The notes: a model not told the origin generated them from the letters alone. A DNA stretch of 64,000 nucleotides from Thalassotalea euphylliae (GCF_003390395.1 NZ_QUOV01000001.1:744001-808000); one strand, 5' to 3'; positions 18,372 to 28,195 are shown, counted from the first letter of the stretch. Numbers and translations are program-made.

Positions 18372-19134
18372 TAAAGAAACTTTTGGCAAAACGGTCGGCT
18401 TCGTTTTAGCGGTATGTATTGTTTGTGCAGCGGTTGTATCAACAGCAGCGGTTGGCTTAAAACAAAAGCAAATCGACAACAAAGCACTTGATCAACAAAC
18501 TAAGATCTTAGAAGCCGCTGGTATTTTGCCAGAGAAAGTGAATAAGAGCTCAGTGAACAGCACCTTCGATCAATTCGTGGAAGCGAAAATGATCGACCTT
18601 GACTCAGGTGAGTATATTGACGGTAACCCTGAGTTGTTTGACGAGCGTCGCAACTCTCGTGATGCGCAAAAATCTGACAAGCCTGAAAATGATATCGCCG
18701 GTATCAACCGTCGCTCTCACGACGCTGTTGTTTACTTAGTACGTAACGGTGCTGGGGAAGTTGAAACTGTAGTACTACCAATCGTAGGTTCTGGTTTATG
18801 GGACTTAATGTTTGGTTACGTTGGTCTTGAAGCTGACTTAAACACAGTGAAAAACGTAATCTACTCTGATCACAAAGAAACTCCGGGCCTAGGTGCGGAA
18901 GTAATGAATCCTAAGTGGATCGCTATGTGGCCAGGTAAGAAAATTTACGGAGAAGGTGATGTTGTTAAAGCAAACCTTGTAAAAGGTGGCGCTAAATCTG
19001 GCGACATGCACGGTGTTGATGCGTTATCTGGTGCGACATTAACCAGTAACGGCGTAACACGCACACTGCAATTCTGGTTTGGTGAAGAAGGTTACTTGCC
19101 TTACATCAAGAAAAATCGCGGAGGGCTTAACTAA
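18361..19134 (+). CDS. nqrC: Na+-translocating NADH:quinone reductase subunit C
   Basis: 257 residues with one N-terminal membrane helix and a periplasmic FMN-binding domain. Thr226 in [13 protein letters not shown] is the flavinylation site. The GTG at 18361 is used because CGGAGG at 18348-18353 precedes it at good spacing; the open frame continues 21 bases further up inside nqrB. NqrC passes electrons between the Fe and FMN centres across the membrane. The stop overlaps the nqrD start by one base (TAATG). Confidence 0.97.
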   Translation: MSANKETFGKTVGFVLAVCIVCAAVVSTAAVGLKQKQIDNKALDQQTKILEAAGILPEKVNKSSVNSTFDQFVEAKMIDLDSGEYIDGNPELFDERRNSRDAQKSDKPENDIAGINRRSHDAVVYLVRNGAGEVETVVLPIVGSGLWDLMFGYVGLEADLNTVKNVIYSDHKETPGLGAEVMNPKWIAMWPGKKIYGEGDVVKANLVKGGAKSGDMHGVDALSGATLTSNGVTRTLQFWFGEEGYLPYIKKNRGGLN

Positions 19135-19757
19135 TGGCTTCTGAAGCTAAAAAGGTATTAACTACCCCGATCGTAGACAACAACCCAATTGCCTTACAGG
19201 TATTAGGTATTTGTTCTGCGTTAGCGGTAACTAGCTCAATGGCAAATGCGTTAGTAATGACCTTAGCGGTTGTTTTCGTAACGGCATTTTCTAACTTATT
19301 TATCTCTATTATCCGTAACCACATTCCATCAAGTGTACGTATTATCGTGCAAATGGCGATTATCGCGTCATTGGTAATCGTGGTTGATCAGGTACTAAAA
19401 GCGTTCTCATACCAATTATCGAAAGAACTTTCGGTATTCGTTGGTTTGATTATTACTAACTGTATCGTGATGGGCCGTGCTGAAGCTTTCGCGATGAAAG
19501 AAAAGCCAGGTGTGAGCTTTATGGATGGTATCGGTAACGGTTTAGGTTACGGCTTTATCCTAATTACCGTGGCTTTCTTCCGTGAATTATTAGGTTTCGG
19601 TACCTTATTTGGTATTGAAATCCTACCGTTAATTCAAAACGGTGGTTGGTACCAAGCGAACGGTTTATTAGTACTACCATTCTCGTCATTCTTCATTATT
19701 GGTTTAATCATCTGGGCAATTCGCCAGTGGAAACCAGAGCAGGTTGAGAAGGACTAA
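19134..19757 (+). CDS. nqrD: Na+-translocating NADH:quinone reductase subunit D
   Basis: 207 residues, six membrane helices, starting [33 protein letters not shown]. Conserved cysteines occur in ICSALAV (helix 1) and [16 protein letters not shown] (helix 4 side). NqrD and NqrE form a symmetric pair around an intramembrane iron or 2Fe-2S centre held by these cysteines. ATG overlaps the nqrC stop. Confidence 0.97.
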   Translation: MASEAKKVLTTPIVDNNPIALQVLGICSALAVTSSMANALVMTLAVVFVTAFSNLFISIIRNHIPSSVRIIVQMAIIASLVIVVDQVLKAFSYQLSKELSVFVGLIITNCIVMGRAEAFAMKEKPGVSFMDGIGNGLGYGFILITVAFFRELLGFGTLFGIEILPLIQNGGWYQANGLLVLPFSSFFIIGLIIWAIRQWKPEQVEKD

Positions 19758-19762
19758 GCACG

Positions 19763-20386
19763 ATGGAACATTATTTATCACTTTTAGTTAAAACAATTTT
19801 CATCGAGAACATTGCGTTATCTTTCTTCCTTGGGATGTGTACTTTCCTAGCGGTATCTAAGAAAGTTAGCACGGCGATTGGTCTTGGTGTGGCGGTAGTT
19901 GTGGTACTAGGTATTGCGGTACCTGCTAACCAAATTATCTACCAAGCAATCTTGGCTCCGGGTGCATTAGATGCAGTGTTGGGTATTACTGATCCAACTG
20001 AGTCTATCGACTTAAGCTTCTTATCATTCATTACCTTTATCGGTGTGATCGCGGCATTAGTACAAATTCTAGAGATGGTTTTAGATAAGTACTTCCCGCC
20101 GTTATACAACGCGTTAGGTATCTTCCTACCGTTAATTACAGTGAACTGTGCGATTTTTGGTGCCGTATCTTTTATGGTTGCCAAGAACCTAACTTTAGGT
20201 GAGTCTGTAGTTTACGGTATCGGTTCAGGTATTGGTTGGGCATTAGCGATTGTTTTACTTGCGGGCTTACGCGAGAAAATGAAGTACTCTGATGTGCCAG
20301 ACGGCCTTAAAGGTTTGGGTATCACGTTTATTACCGCTGGATTGATGGCTTTCGGCTTTCTATCTTTCGGTGGTATTTCGTTGTAA
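19763..20386 (+). CDS. nqrE: Na+-translocating NADH:quinone reductase subunit E
   Basis: 207 residues, six membrane helices, a paralogue of NqrD with inverted topology. It starts [34 protein letters not shown] and has the second conserved cysteine in [17 protein letters not shown]. These cysteines contribute to the shared metal site of the D/E pair. It is five bases downstream of nqrD and 66 bases before nqrF. Confidence 0.97.
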   Translation: MEHYLSLLVKTIFIENIALSFFLGMCTFLAVSKKVSTAIGLGVAVVVVLGIAVPANQIIYQAILAPGALDAVLGITDPTESIDLSFLSFITFIGVIAALVQILEMVLDKYFPPLYNALGIFLPLITVNCAIFGAVSFMVAKNLTLGESVVYGIGSGIGWALAIVLLAGLREKMKYSDVPDGLKGLGITFITAGLMAFGFLSFGGISL

Positions 20387-20452
20387 TAAGATTAATGCAG
20401 AAGGTGAAGCGTTTAGCTAAGCCTTCTCAAGATAAGTGCTAAGGAAAAGTCG

Positions 20453-21676
20453 ATGGAAATTATTCTCGGCGTATCGATGTTTACAGCAATTGTTGTTGCA
20501 CTTGTTTTGGTAATTTTATTTGCCAAATCTAAGTTAGTATCAACGGGCGATGTAACCATCTCAATTAACGGTGACCCAGAAAAAGCGGTAACAGCAGGTG
20601 CTGGTGGCAAACTTCTGGGCGTATTAGCTGACCAAGGTATTTTCGTACCGTCAGCGTGTGGTGGCGGTGGTACTTGTGGCCAGTGTCGTGTACACGTTCA
20701 TTCAGGTGGTGGCGATATTCTACCAACTGAATTAGGTCACATTACTAAGCGTGAAGCGAAAGAAGGCTGTCGTTTATCATGTCAGGTTGCGGTTAAGCAA
20801 GACATGGACATTGAACTTGAAGAAGAAATCTTCGGTGTTCAGCAGTGGGAATGTACTGTTGTTTCTAACGACAACAAAGCAACCTTCATCAAGGAGCTTA
20901 AACTAGCTATCCCTGATGGTGAGTCTGTACCTTTCCGTGCCGGTGGTTACATTCAAATTGAAGCACCAGCGCATCACGTGAAATACAAAGACTTCGATAT
21001 TCCAGAAGAATATCGTGGTGACTGGGAGCGTTTTGGCTTCTTCGATATTGAATCGAAAGTTGACACAGACACGCTTCGTGCCTACTCAATGGCGAACTAC
21101 CCAGAAGAAGAAGGTATTATTATGTTGAACGTGCGTATCGCTACGCCGCCGCCTAATAACCTATCTTTACCTGCGGGTAAAATGTCATCGTTTATCTGGA
21201 GCTTAAAAGCTGGCGATAAAGTGACTATCTCAGGTCCATTCGGTGAATTCTTCGCGAAAGACACTGACAACGAGATGGTATTTATCGGTGGTGGTGCTGG
21301 TATGGCGCCAATGCGCTCTCACATTTTCGATCAGCTTAAGCGTCTTAACTCTAAGCGTAAGATCTCTTTCTGGTACGGTGCGCGTTCATTACGTGAAATG
21401 TTCTATGAAGATGATTTCAATGGCTTAGCGGCTGAAAACGAGAACTTTGACTGGCATGTTGCCTTGTCAGATCCGCAACCAGAAGATAACTGGGATGGTA
21501 TGACTGGCTTCATTCACAACGTTCTTTATGAAAACTATTTACGTGATCATGAAGCACCTGAAGATTGTGAATACTACATGTGTGGTCCACCAATGATGAA
21601 TGCAGCGGTTATCGGCATGCTGAAAGATCTTGGTGTGGAAGATGAAAATATCTTACTTGACGACTTCGGTGGTTAA
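20453..21676 (+). CDS. nqrF: Na+-translocating NADH:quinone reductase subunit F (NADH input)
   Basis: 407 residues: an N-terminal membrane helix (3-23), a 2Fe-2S ferredoxin domain with ligands Cys69, Cys75, Cys78 and Cys110, then a ferredoxin-reductase module with the FAD motif [11 protein letters not shown] and the NADH-binding [12 protein letters not shown] and [10 protein letters not shown] segments. It accepts hydride from NADH and delivers electrons to the complex. ATG at 20453 follows AAGGAAAAG. An intrinsic terminator at 21732 ends the core operon. Confidence 0.98.
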   Translation: MEIILGVSMFTAIVVALVLVILFAKSKLVSTGDVTISINGDPEKAVTAGAGGKLLGVLADQGIFVPSACGGGGTCGQCRVHVHSGGGDILPTELGHITKREAKEGCRLSCQVAVKQDMDIELEEEIFGVQQWECTVVSNDNKATFIKELKLAIPDGESVPFRAGGYIQIEAPAHHVKYKDFDIPEEYRGDWERFGFFDIESKVDTDTLRAYSMANYPEEEGIIMLNVRIATPPPNNLSLPAGKMSSFIWSLKAGDKVTISGPFGEFFAKDTDNEMVFIGGGAGMAPMRSHIFDQLKRLNSKRKISFWYGARSLREMFYEDDFNGLAAENENFDWHVALSDPQPEDNWDGMTGFIHNVLYENYLRDHEAPEDCEYYMCGPPMMNAAVIGMLKDLGVEDENILLDDFGG

Positions 21677-21731
21677 GATATTTTCCAAGGTTCGCTAGCG
21701 AGTGATTTAGTGATCTAGCTAGCAACCTAAT

Positions 21732-21757
21732 AAAGAGCGGCATTAGCCGCTCTTTTT
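21732..21757 (+). terminator. Intrinsic terminator after nqrF
   Basis: AAAGAGCGGC and GCCGCTCTTT form a 10-bp stem around ATTA, followed by TTG. It sits between nqrF and apbE, so read-through or a separate promoter must serve apbE. Confidence 0.85.
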
Positions 21758-21788
21758 GTATCAATCGACATATTTTAGGGTTTATAAA

Positions 21789-22820
21789 ATGAAGTTTAAG
21801 CTTGTTATAACAACTTTGCTTGTATCAGTATTTACCTTGCTACTTGCTGGCTGTTTTCCTGCGCCGTCAGAAGATGCTAAACAGGAATTTCATTTGCAAG
21901 GCCGTACCATGGGCACTACTTACAATATCAAAGTTGTGGCCAAGCAAGCGCAGTATGACTTAGCTCAATTACAGCAAGATATAGACGCAGCCTTAGTAGA
22001 AGTGAATAATCAGATGTCTACGTATCAGCAAGACTCTGAAATCACAGTATTCAACAATAGCCAAGGTAGCGAGCCAACCGTCATTTCAACAGGCTTTAGA
22101 ACTGTTGTTAGCGAGGCGTTGAGGTTAGGTGATATCACCGATGGCATGCTAAATGTGACAGTAGGGCCATTAGTTAACTTATGGGGTTTTGGTCCTGACT
22201 TAAAACCTGAAAAAGTGCCTTCAGCAGAAGAACAGGCCGCAGCATTTGCCCGTATTGGGTTAGATAAGTTGTTGTTGACTGAACAGGGCTTAGCGAAAAC
22301 GCAAGCAGACCTTTATTTAGATTTATCGACCATTGCCAAAGGTTGGGGTGTTGATGTTGTTGCTGATTTACTTGAACGCAAAGGCATTCAAAACTACTTG
22401 GTAGAAATTGGCGGTGAAATGCGCCTCAAAGGTTTTAAAGCCAATGGTACCTTGTGGCATATCGCGGTAGAAAAACCAATCACCACAGAACGTAGCGTGC
22501 ATCAAGTGATCGTGCCGCAAGACAATGCCGTAGCCACCTCAGGTGATTACCGCAACTATATTGAAGTTGATGGTAAGCGTTACTCGCATATTATTAATCC
22601 TAAAACGGGTAAGCCGATTGATCATCGCTTAGTGTCGGTAACTGTGATTCATCCGTCTTCAATGACAGCAGATGGCTTATCGACAGCCATTATGGTAATG
22701 GGGCCAGAAAAAGGTTTAGCTTTCGCAGAACAACATGATTTAGCGGTAATGATGATCAGTAAAACCGATAAAGGTTTTGAAGAGATCAACACTAAGAAGT
22801 TTATGCCGTTTTTAAAATAG
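21789..22820 (+). CDS. apbE: FAD:protein FMN transferase ApbE, lipoprotein
   Basis: 343 residues beginning MKFKLVITTLLVSVFTLLLAGCFPAP, a lipobox signal. ApbE features follow: QGRTMGTTYNIKV, NQMSTYQQDSEI, LVNLWGFGPD, LDLSTIAKGWGVDVVADLLE and NYLVEIGGEMRLKG, then SHIINPKTGKPIDH and the late MTADGLSTAIMVMG. ApbE uses FAD to attach FMN to the threonines of NqrB and NqrC in the periplasm, which explains its place right after nqrF. The start is the ATG after TTTTAGGG; the longer open frame starts inside the terminator. Confidence 0.95.
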   Translation: MKFKLVITTLLVSVFTLLLAGCFPAPSEDAKQEFHLQGRTMGTTYNIKVVAKQAQYDLAQLQQDIDAALVEVNNQMSTYQQDSEITVFNNSQGSEPTVISTGFRTVVSEALRLGDITDGMLNVTVGPLVNLWGFGPDLKPEKVPSAEEQAAAFARIGLDKLLLTEQGLAKTQADLYLDLSTIAKGWGVDVVADLLERKGIQNYLVEIGGEMRLKGFKANGTLWHIAVEKPITTERSVHQVIVPQDNAVATSGDYRNYIEVDGKRYSHIINPKTGKPIDHRLVSVTVIHPSSMTADGLSTAIMVMGPEKGLAFAEQHDLAVMMISKTDKGFEEINTKKFMPFLK

Positions 22821-23020
22821 GCAGTCAGTAAACTAGTCAGTTAGTCTGTTAGATTGCTTTTTAAAAGTGGTATTAAATAGTTATAAGCGCAACATCGCTG
22901 AACATGGTGTTGATGTAACAAATGCGGTAAAATCGCACTGTTTTTAAGTTTTGAAATAGTTCAGTGAGACATGCTGGGCTATTGGGCACAACCGATTGCT
23001 TGGGTTAGCTTGGAATTATT

Positions 23021-23242
23021 ATGACATTATTTTTAATTACGCTTGGTTTCTTTTTGTTAGTCGTTGCTGGAATGGCGGTGGGCTATATCTTCCAGCAAAA
23101 ATCATTGGCGGGCAGCTGCGGTGGTTTAGGCTCATTAGGGATCGATAAAGCCTGTAACTGTGATAACCCTTGCGAAAAGCGCCAAGAGCGCGAGCGCAAA
23201 GCCGCGTTAGCAAAAGATAGTATTGATATTAAAATTATATAA
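23021..23242 (+). CDS. nqrM: NQR maturation factor NqrM
   Basis: 73 residues: one membrane helix, then SLAGSCGGLGSLGIDKACNCDNPCEKRQ. This cysteine-rich tail is the NqrM (formerly DUF539) signature. NqrM is needed for assembly of NQR and is proposed to deliver iron to the NqrD/NqrE site through its conserved cysteines. It follows apbE by 200 bases, an interval where no other gene is seen. Confidence 0.95.
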   Translation: MTLFLITLGFFLLVVAGMAVGYIFQQKSLAGSCGGLGSLGIDKACNCDNPCEKRQERERKAALAKDSIDIKII

Positions 23243-23265
23243 ACTGCTGGTTTTTAAAATGATTA

Positions 23266-23290
23266 ATAGGTCGCATTAGCGGCCTTTTTT
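23266..23290 (+). terminator. Probable terminator after nqrM
   Basis: AGGTCGC-ATTA-GCGGCCT, a stem with one mismatch, is followed by TTTTTT and lies 25 bases after the nqrM stop. Confidence 0.65.
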
Positions 23291-23446
23291 ATACCTGTCG
23301 AATAATCATAACATCTTGGCTGATCACAAATAATCGGCCATCAATCACATAAGGCTTTAGTGACCTTGTTGTTTTTTCAATTTTTAGTATGGTGAAAGGG
23401 TATTTCCAACTAGGAAGGCTAACTAAGAAGGGAAAAAATAAGTTTA

Positions 23447-24214
23447 ATGCTAATTGTTACTTGTACTCTGGCATTTCAAGCCAAGGCGAGTAAATTAACA
23501 GAATGTAATACCGACACTTGTGCTGAGTATTTTAAACAATATCAAGCAGCGGCAACGCGTGGTCATGCCGGTGCTATGAGCTTGTTGGGTCAGCTTTATC
23601 AAGCGGGTTATGGTACAGAAGCTAATATCAAAAAAGCACTGCATTATTATAAGAAAGCAGCAAAAGGCGGCGATATTGCCGCTCACTATAAAGCAGGTCT
23701 TATTTATCTCAGTGACCCAGGTTTCAAAGACTTAAACAAAGGTGTCCGTTACCTAGAAACCGCTGCCAGAAAAAATTATAAAAACGCGAATTTTTTACTA
23801 GGTATTGCTTACCTAAGTAAAGGTTTTGGTTTGCACGACTTGGTAAAAGCAGATAGCTATCTAGCCAAGTCTTATCAAGACAATCACCCTGATATGCCTG
23901 CTGTGATTGAGCTAATTCAGACATCACAGCCTATCACTGCGGAAAACTTTCCTGACCTTTCCCTAGCATTAGCTAACCAACCCTTGGCTAAAAATGAAAA
24001 TGGCCGCTTGGTATGGCCACATGATGAAACTGAAGTTATTACTATTACTTCGCCGCCGATAGAAGAGGTGCTAACCGAGCAACTAGTGCTCTATCGACGC
24101 CCTGCCAAAGCGTTGGGCTCACGGTTACCAAACAGTCAGTGTAAAAATCAATTTGGGTGTTACTCTACTAGTGGTGCAGAAGGGCTGCTAGATTTTCCCT
24201 TCATCCGGTTCTAG
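23447..24214 (+). CDS. Secreted Sel1-like repeat protein
   Basis: 255 residues. A short hydrophobic start ending QAKASK looks like a signal peptide. At least two Sel1-like repeats follow: GHAGAMSLLGQLYQAGYGTEANIKKALHYYKKAAKGG and DIAAHYKAGLIYLSDPGFKDLNKGVRYLETAARK, with a third, weaker unit at KNANFLLGIAYLSKGFG. Such repeats form helical scaffolds for protein contacts in the periplasm. The C-terminal 90 residues are unrelated and contain two cysteines. ATG at 23447 lacks a well-spaced ribosome site (GAAGGG is about 14 bases away), and a non-ATG start slightly upstream is possible. Confidence 0.8.
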   Translation: MLIVTCTLAFQAKASKLTECNTDTCAEYFKQYQAAATRGHAGAMSLLGQLYQAGYGTEANIKKALHYYKKAAKGGDIAAHYKAGLIYLSDPGFKDLNKGVRYLETAARKNYKNANFLLGIAYLSKGFGLHDLVKADSYLAKSYQDNHPDMPAVIELIQTSQPITAENFPDLSLALANQPLAKNENGRLVWPHDETEVITITSPPIEEVLTEQLVLYRRPAKALGSRLPNSQCKNQFGCYSTSGAEGLLDFPFIRF

Positions 24215-24248
24215 CTCTATAGCAAATTACTCGCTTTGGCTTTTAGAT

Positions 24249-24290
24249 AGAGCCTAACTGTATTAATATACAGTTAGGCTCTGTTTTTAT
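24249..24290 (+). terminator. Terminator hairpin of the Sel1-repeat gene containing a LexA-type box
   Basis: AGAGCCTAACTGTAT (24249-24263) and ATACAGTTAGGCTCT (24268-24282) form a perfect 15-bp stem with a TAAT loop, followed by GTTTTTAT. It lies 35 bases after the Sel1-repeat stop codon, so it reads as an intrinsic terminator. Confidence 0.75.
24258..24273. promoter_or_regulatory. Candidate LexA (SOS) box upstream of dinB
   Basis: CTGTATTAATATACAG is a perfect CTGT-N8-ACAG palindrome with A/T spacer, the gammaproteobacterial LexA consensus, flanked by AA and TT. It is inside the terminator stem above and 145 bases upstream of the dinB start. dinB is a classic SOS gene, which supports the call; symmetry imposed by the terminator is the alternative explanation. 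Confidence 0.6.
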
Positions 24291-24417
24291 GCTTCTATCA
24301 TTCTGCTCGACATAAAAATAGAGGCCGAGCTCCATTAAGTTGCTGGCAATGACTAGTAACCTAGGGGCTAAATTTGAGCAATCTTCATTATTTATTAGGC
24401 AGAGTGTTAAGTTAACG

Positions 24418-25482
24418 ATGCAAAGAAAAATTGCCCATATAGATATGGATGCCTTTTATGTGTCGGTCGAGATCAGAGATAACCCTGCGTTAGCGAATAA
24501 GCCTGTTGCAGTTGGTGGTAAATCCGATCGCCGTGGGGTATTGTCGACCTGTAATTACATTGCCCGACAGTTTGGTGTGAGCTCGGCAATGCCTGTTGCG
24601 CTGGCTCGTAAAAAATGTCCTGACTTAGTTGTCGTGCCAGGGCGAATGCAAGTGTACAAAGAAGTCAGCGAGGTTATTCGCAGCATCTTTGAACGTTATA
24701 CAGACAAAATTGAGCCGCTGTCGCTCGATGAAGCTTACCTGGACCTATCACATTCGACATTACATCAAGGCTCTGCCACTTTAATTGCCCAAGAAATTCG
24801 CCAAGAAATCGTTAAAGCAACCGGACTCACCGCCTCAGCGGGTATTGCACCATTAAAATTTGTCGCCAAAATTGCCTCCGCTCTGAATAAACCTAATGGC
24901 CAGTGTACGATCGCCCCAGATGACATTTTGGATTTCTTAGAAAACTTATCGCTGCGCAAAATTCCTGGTGTCGGTAAGGTCACCTCTGAAAAACTCAGTA
25001 AGTTAGGTTTTAATACTTGCGGTGATATTCGTCGCTCTGAAGAGGCTTACTTAGTTAGTCAATTTGGCAAATATGGGCGAGTGCTTTGGGCGCGCAGCCA
25101 TGGTATTGACGAGCGTGAAGTACAGGTGTCGCGCGTGCGAAAATCTGTAGGGGTTGAGCGTACCTTTGAATATGATATTGCGAGCTTTGATGAACTTAGC
25201 GAAATTATGGCGCAAAAGTTATTGCCCGAGCTTTATCGCCGTTCAGATAAATACCTGACAACCTCAGGAATGAATAAGCTTGGAGTAAAAGTTAAGTTTA
25301 ATGATTTTGTTCAAACCACCAAAGATCAGAAAAGCCACGAAATTAGCTTGCCACTGCTTAATGAACTCTTAAAAGAAGCGCTGCATCGTGGGCAGGGTAA
25401 ACCAGTACGACTATTAGGCATCCATATCGGCTTACAAGCACCCGAAGAGCAGACAGCACAATTAGGACTGGCGTTTGATTAA
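24418..25482 (+). CDS. dinB: DNA polymerase IV (Y-family, translesion)
   Basis: 354 residues starting MQRKIAHIDMDAFYVSVEIRDNP, with the first catalytic aspartate at residue 9 and the second acidic pair in SLDEAYLD near residue 103. The steric-gate region AFYVSVE, the RKKCPDLVVVPGRMQVYKEVS finger and the helix-hairpin-helix LRKIPGVGKVTSEKLSKLGF are all typical. It copies past damaged bases with low fidelity. The frame is open upstream, but the family start is the ATG at 24418. A LexA-type box lies upstream. Confidence 0.96.
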   Translation: MQRKIAHIDMDAFYVSVEIRDNPALANKPVAVGGKSDRRGVLSTCNYIARQFGVSSAMPVALARKKCPDLVVVPGRMQVYKEVSEVIRSIFERYTDKIEPLSLDEAYLDLSHSTLHQGSATLIAQEIRQEIVKATGLTASAGIAPLKFVAKIASALNKPNGQCTIAPDDILDFLENLSLRKIPGVGKVTSEKLSKLGFNTCGDIRRSEEAYLVSQFGKYGRVLWARSHGIDEREVQVSRVRKSVGVERTFEYDIASFDELSEIMAQKLLPELYRRSDKYLTTSGMNKLGVKVKFNDFVQTTKDQKSHEISLPLLNELLKEALHRGQGKPVRLLGIHIGLQAPEEQTAQLGLAFD

Positions 25483-25706
25483 ACCATTTTAAGCAATAGT
25501 TTTTGACCATGTTGTTGGCTGGTTCGTTTTGTTACTTATTCGTTGTTTTTTATTCTTTATTTATTTCTTTACGCCAAACTTCACTAGTCAATGCAAAGCA
25601 CTCTTAAAAATAATAATTTCAGTGCTTTATATTGATTTTCATTTATCTTGCCCACATCACTTTACAAAGCGAATCATTAGTAACGAAACAGTTAGTAGGG
25701 AATAAT

Positions 25707-26154
25707 ATGGAAATCTCGCTACAAGAAATAACGAAAGACAACTGGCTCGATATGATCGACCTTGAAATTACTAAAGAGCAGGAAAAGTTTGTCGCGCTTC
25801 CATCTGAAGCGATCGCTGCCTCGAAATTTTATCAACATTACGTGAATCGAGGCGTGTATATAGGCAATAAAGCGATTGGTTTTATTCAGTATTATCCGAA
25901 CTATGAGGATGATAAACCTTATGAAATTTTCATTGACCAAGTATTAATTGATGTTAGTCAGCAGGGTAAAGGCTATGGCTCACAAGCAGTAAAGTTAGTA
26001 CTTGAAGAAATTCAGCAACTACAGGGCTTTAATTCCATCTAATTGCTATGTCGAAGGTCACGACATCATGAAAAAATTTTTTGAGAGATTTAATTTTGAA
26101 ATTGTAGAGCAAGATGAATTTGATGAAACCATTATGGAACTACATTACGCCTAA
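25707..26154 (+). pseudogene. GNAT acetyltransferase with a single-base frameshift
   Basis: ATG at 25707 (after TAGGGAATAAT) gives a GNAT domain: IFIDQVLIDVSQQGKGYGSQAVKLVLEEIQ has the acetyl-CoA loop QGKGYG. The frame stops at 26042 right after GFNSI. One base over, the sequence continues NCYVEGHDIMKKFFERFNFEIVEQDEFDETIMELHYA to a stop at 26152-26154, which is exactly the missing GNAT C-terminal part. Omitting T26040 joins both into about 148 residues. It is therefore a recent frameshift, a sequencing error or a programmed shift; the first is likeliest. Confidence 0.85.
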
Positions 26155-26188
26155 TCAGTTGCCCAACATTTAGAATACCAAAATAAAA

Positions 26189-26230
26189 AAAGGTCGTAAG
26201 CTAGTGATAATCTAGCTTACGGCCTTTTTG
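26189..26230. terminator. Bidirectional terminator between the GNAT gene and the chemoreceptor
   Basis: AGGTCGTAAGCTAG and CTAGCTTACGGCCT pair with one mismatch around TGATAAT; the hairpin is preceded by an A-run and followed by TTTTTG, so it can serve both converging genes. Confidence 0.8.
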
Positions 26231-26250
26231 TTTACCTAACATGTTAACAG

Positions 26251-27951
26251 TTAGCGTGTTTTAAACTTCTGACATAGTTGATGCATCTGCTCAGCAAGCT
26301 CGTTTAACTGGCTAGCGCTGTTTGAAATTTGCAGTGTACCTTGCTCAACACTTTGTGAGATTTCAGCAATTTGCGAAATGTTGTCATTAACACTGCTCGC
26401 TGCCAAAGTCTGTGTTTCCGTTGATTGCTTAATGCTTTGGTTTACATCGGAAATATCATCAACCTGCTCACCAATTTTCAATAATGAGTGCTTGGTTTCT
26501 TGAATTTGCTCAACTGCCGTTGTTGCTTGCTCATTATTGGTGGTCATCGTACTGACCATGGTTTCAGTGGTGTTTTGTAGCTGATTGATGATGTTGTCAA
26601 TTTCACCGGTAGAGTTCATGGTTTTACTGGCAAGTGCACGAACTTCATCAGCGACGACAGCAAAGCCTCGGCCTTGCTCACCTGCGCGAGCCGCTTCAAT
26701 CGCGGCGTTTAACGCAAGTAAATTGGTTTGCTCGGCAATAGAGCCAATAACACTTGAAACTGTACCAATTTTTTCTACGTTGGTTTGTAGTTGATTAATA
26801 ATCGCCATTGCTGCTTCTGCTTGTTCTGACATTTGCTCAATGACTGACACCGAGTTATCAACAACACTCTGGCCTTGCTGGGTTGCTGATTGTGCTGTTT
26901 GGGCTGCTTCACTTGCCTGTGTTGAGTTGTTAATCACTTCACTAACCGTATCTAACATGGCCGTCATTGATTGCTCTGTTTCAGCAGTGAGATGTGATTG
27001 ACGCTCAGTACCGTCTTTTGCTTCTGAGGTAATGCTGCTTAAATCGCCAGCCTTGTCTTTTAGCTGGTTCGCTGAATCACTAATGAGCTCGATGGTTTGT
27101 TTGTATTGTTGGGTAATGCGGTTCACTGATTTCATGATCACCGCAAGCTCGTCTTCTGATTGCTGATGATCTAATTCTGTGGTTAAGTCGCCATCAACAA
27201 CGTTATCAACGGCTGTGGTAATTGATTTCACTTTTTGCTGAATAAAGCGTGAGAAGCTGATATTGACCACAACAACGACAATCACTAGCAACAGCAGCAG
27301 GGTGCCTATGATAATCCATGCTAGCTTGTTATCAGCGGCGCGCTGCTCAGTGATGTCGATGCTCATCTCTAAGATGCCGCGCACATCGCCGAGTTGCCAG
27401 TCAGTTTTTGGCGAATCTGGGTGACTGTTGTGACAATTCACACAGTTTTGTGCGGTCAGCTTATCAGCGACACCGACACGCATTATCTGTTTACCGTTTA
27501 CTTTGGTTAATTCTGAGTAGGCTTGATCAGGGTTTTTAGTTAAAAACTCCCACGCTTTTTTATTAAAGTCATCGAGTGTGCGACCACTGCGGTTAGCAAA
27601 AGGGTATGGGCTGATCAGTGAGAACTGCGTGTCTTCACTACTCATCTCATAGCTAACATCATGTAAGAAAGTGGCAGGCACAGGAATCACGCCAGTTTTG
27701 TCTTTGTGTTCAGTGGATGCTTTGATCGGGCTATCAGGGTTTATGACAGATTGGACGATATTTTTTGAGTAGTAGGTACGTAATTTCTTAAATTGTTGGG
27801 CGGTAAGTACAGCGCCGTCGACCGTTTCACTTTGGGTATTATTGCTGAGCGTATTGGGGAGCAATACAGCAAAGCCGATAATAACAAAGAGAAAAAAACT
27901 AATGGTGGGTAATAGTAATTTCCAAAGAATACTTTTGGATAAAAAATTCAT
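26251..27951 (-). CDS. Methyl-accepting chemotaxis protein with a c-type heme sensor domain
   Basis: 566 residues. An N-terminal membrane helix (about 12-33) is followed by a periplasmic domain resembling DUF3365 (Tll0287-like) with a c-heme motif CVNCH at 170-174. A second helix ([22 protein letters not shown], about 217-238), a HAMP segment and a long signalling coiled coil with the hairpin tip [35 protein letters not shown] follow. It should signal to CheA and bias swimming; the heme suggests sensing of redox state, O2 or NO. ATG at 27951 is used rather than TTG at 27978. Strand and promoter diverge from the hydrolase at 28196. Confidence 0.93.
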   Translation of the reverse strand: MNFLSKSILWKLLLPTISFFLFVIIGFAVLLPNTLSNNTQSETVDGAVLTAQQFKKLRTYYSKNIVQSVINPDSPIKASTEHKDKTGVIPVPATFLHDVSYEMSSEDTQFSLISPYPFANRSGRTLDDFNKKAWEFLTKNPDQAYSELTKVNGKQIMRVGVADKLTAQNCVNCHNSHPDSPKTDWQLGDVRGILEMSIDITEQRAADNKLAWIIIGTLLLLLVIVVVVVNISFSRFIQQKVKSITTAVDNVVDGDLTTELDHQQSEDELAVIMKSVNRITQQYKQTIELISDSANQLKDKAGDLSSITSEAKDGTERQSHLTAETEQSMTAMLDTVSEVINNSTQASEAAQTAQSATQQGQSVVDNSVSVIEQMSEQAEAAMAIINQLQTNVEKIGTVSSVIGSIAEQTNLLALNAAIEAARAGEQGRGFAVVADEVRALASKTMNSTGEIDNIINQLQNTTETMVSTMTTNNEQATTAVEQIQETKHSLLKIGEQVDDISDVNQSIKQSTETQTLAASSVNDNISQIAEISQSVEQGTLQISNSASQLNELAEQMHQLCQKFKTR

Positions 27952-28117
27952 CGAGGTATCTCTACTTATAATCGCCAATTGACTAATAATTGTTTTTGCT
28001 AGTTCCCTGCTAGTTAGCTTTTCATCCTTTTATCAGCTTCAAGCTCTTAACATACTCAAGGAGTTCAGGTTAATCAAATGGCTAGCTCATGATTTTTACA
28101 TTTTATTAATGCTAAAT

Positions 28118-28137
28118 TTTGTACCGTTCTGTACAAA
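28118..28137. promoter_or_regulatory. Operator-like palindrome upstream of the MBL-fold gene
   Basis: TTTGTAC (28118-28124) and GTACAAA (28131-28137) are exact inverted repeats around CGTTCT. The form resembles TetR-family operators. It lies 58 bases before the start at 28196 in the space between two divergent genes. Confidence 0.45.
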
Positions 28138-28195
28138 CAAGCGGTTATTTTATACAGTTTGATTAACATTCTGCTTACATGAAGAAGAACAACTA

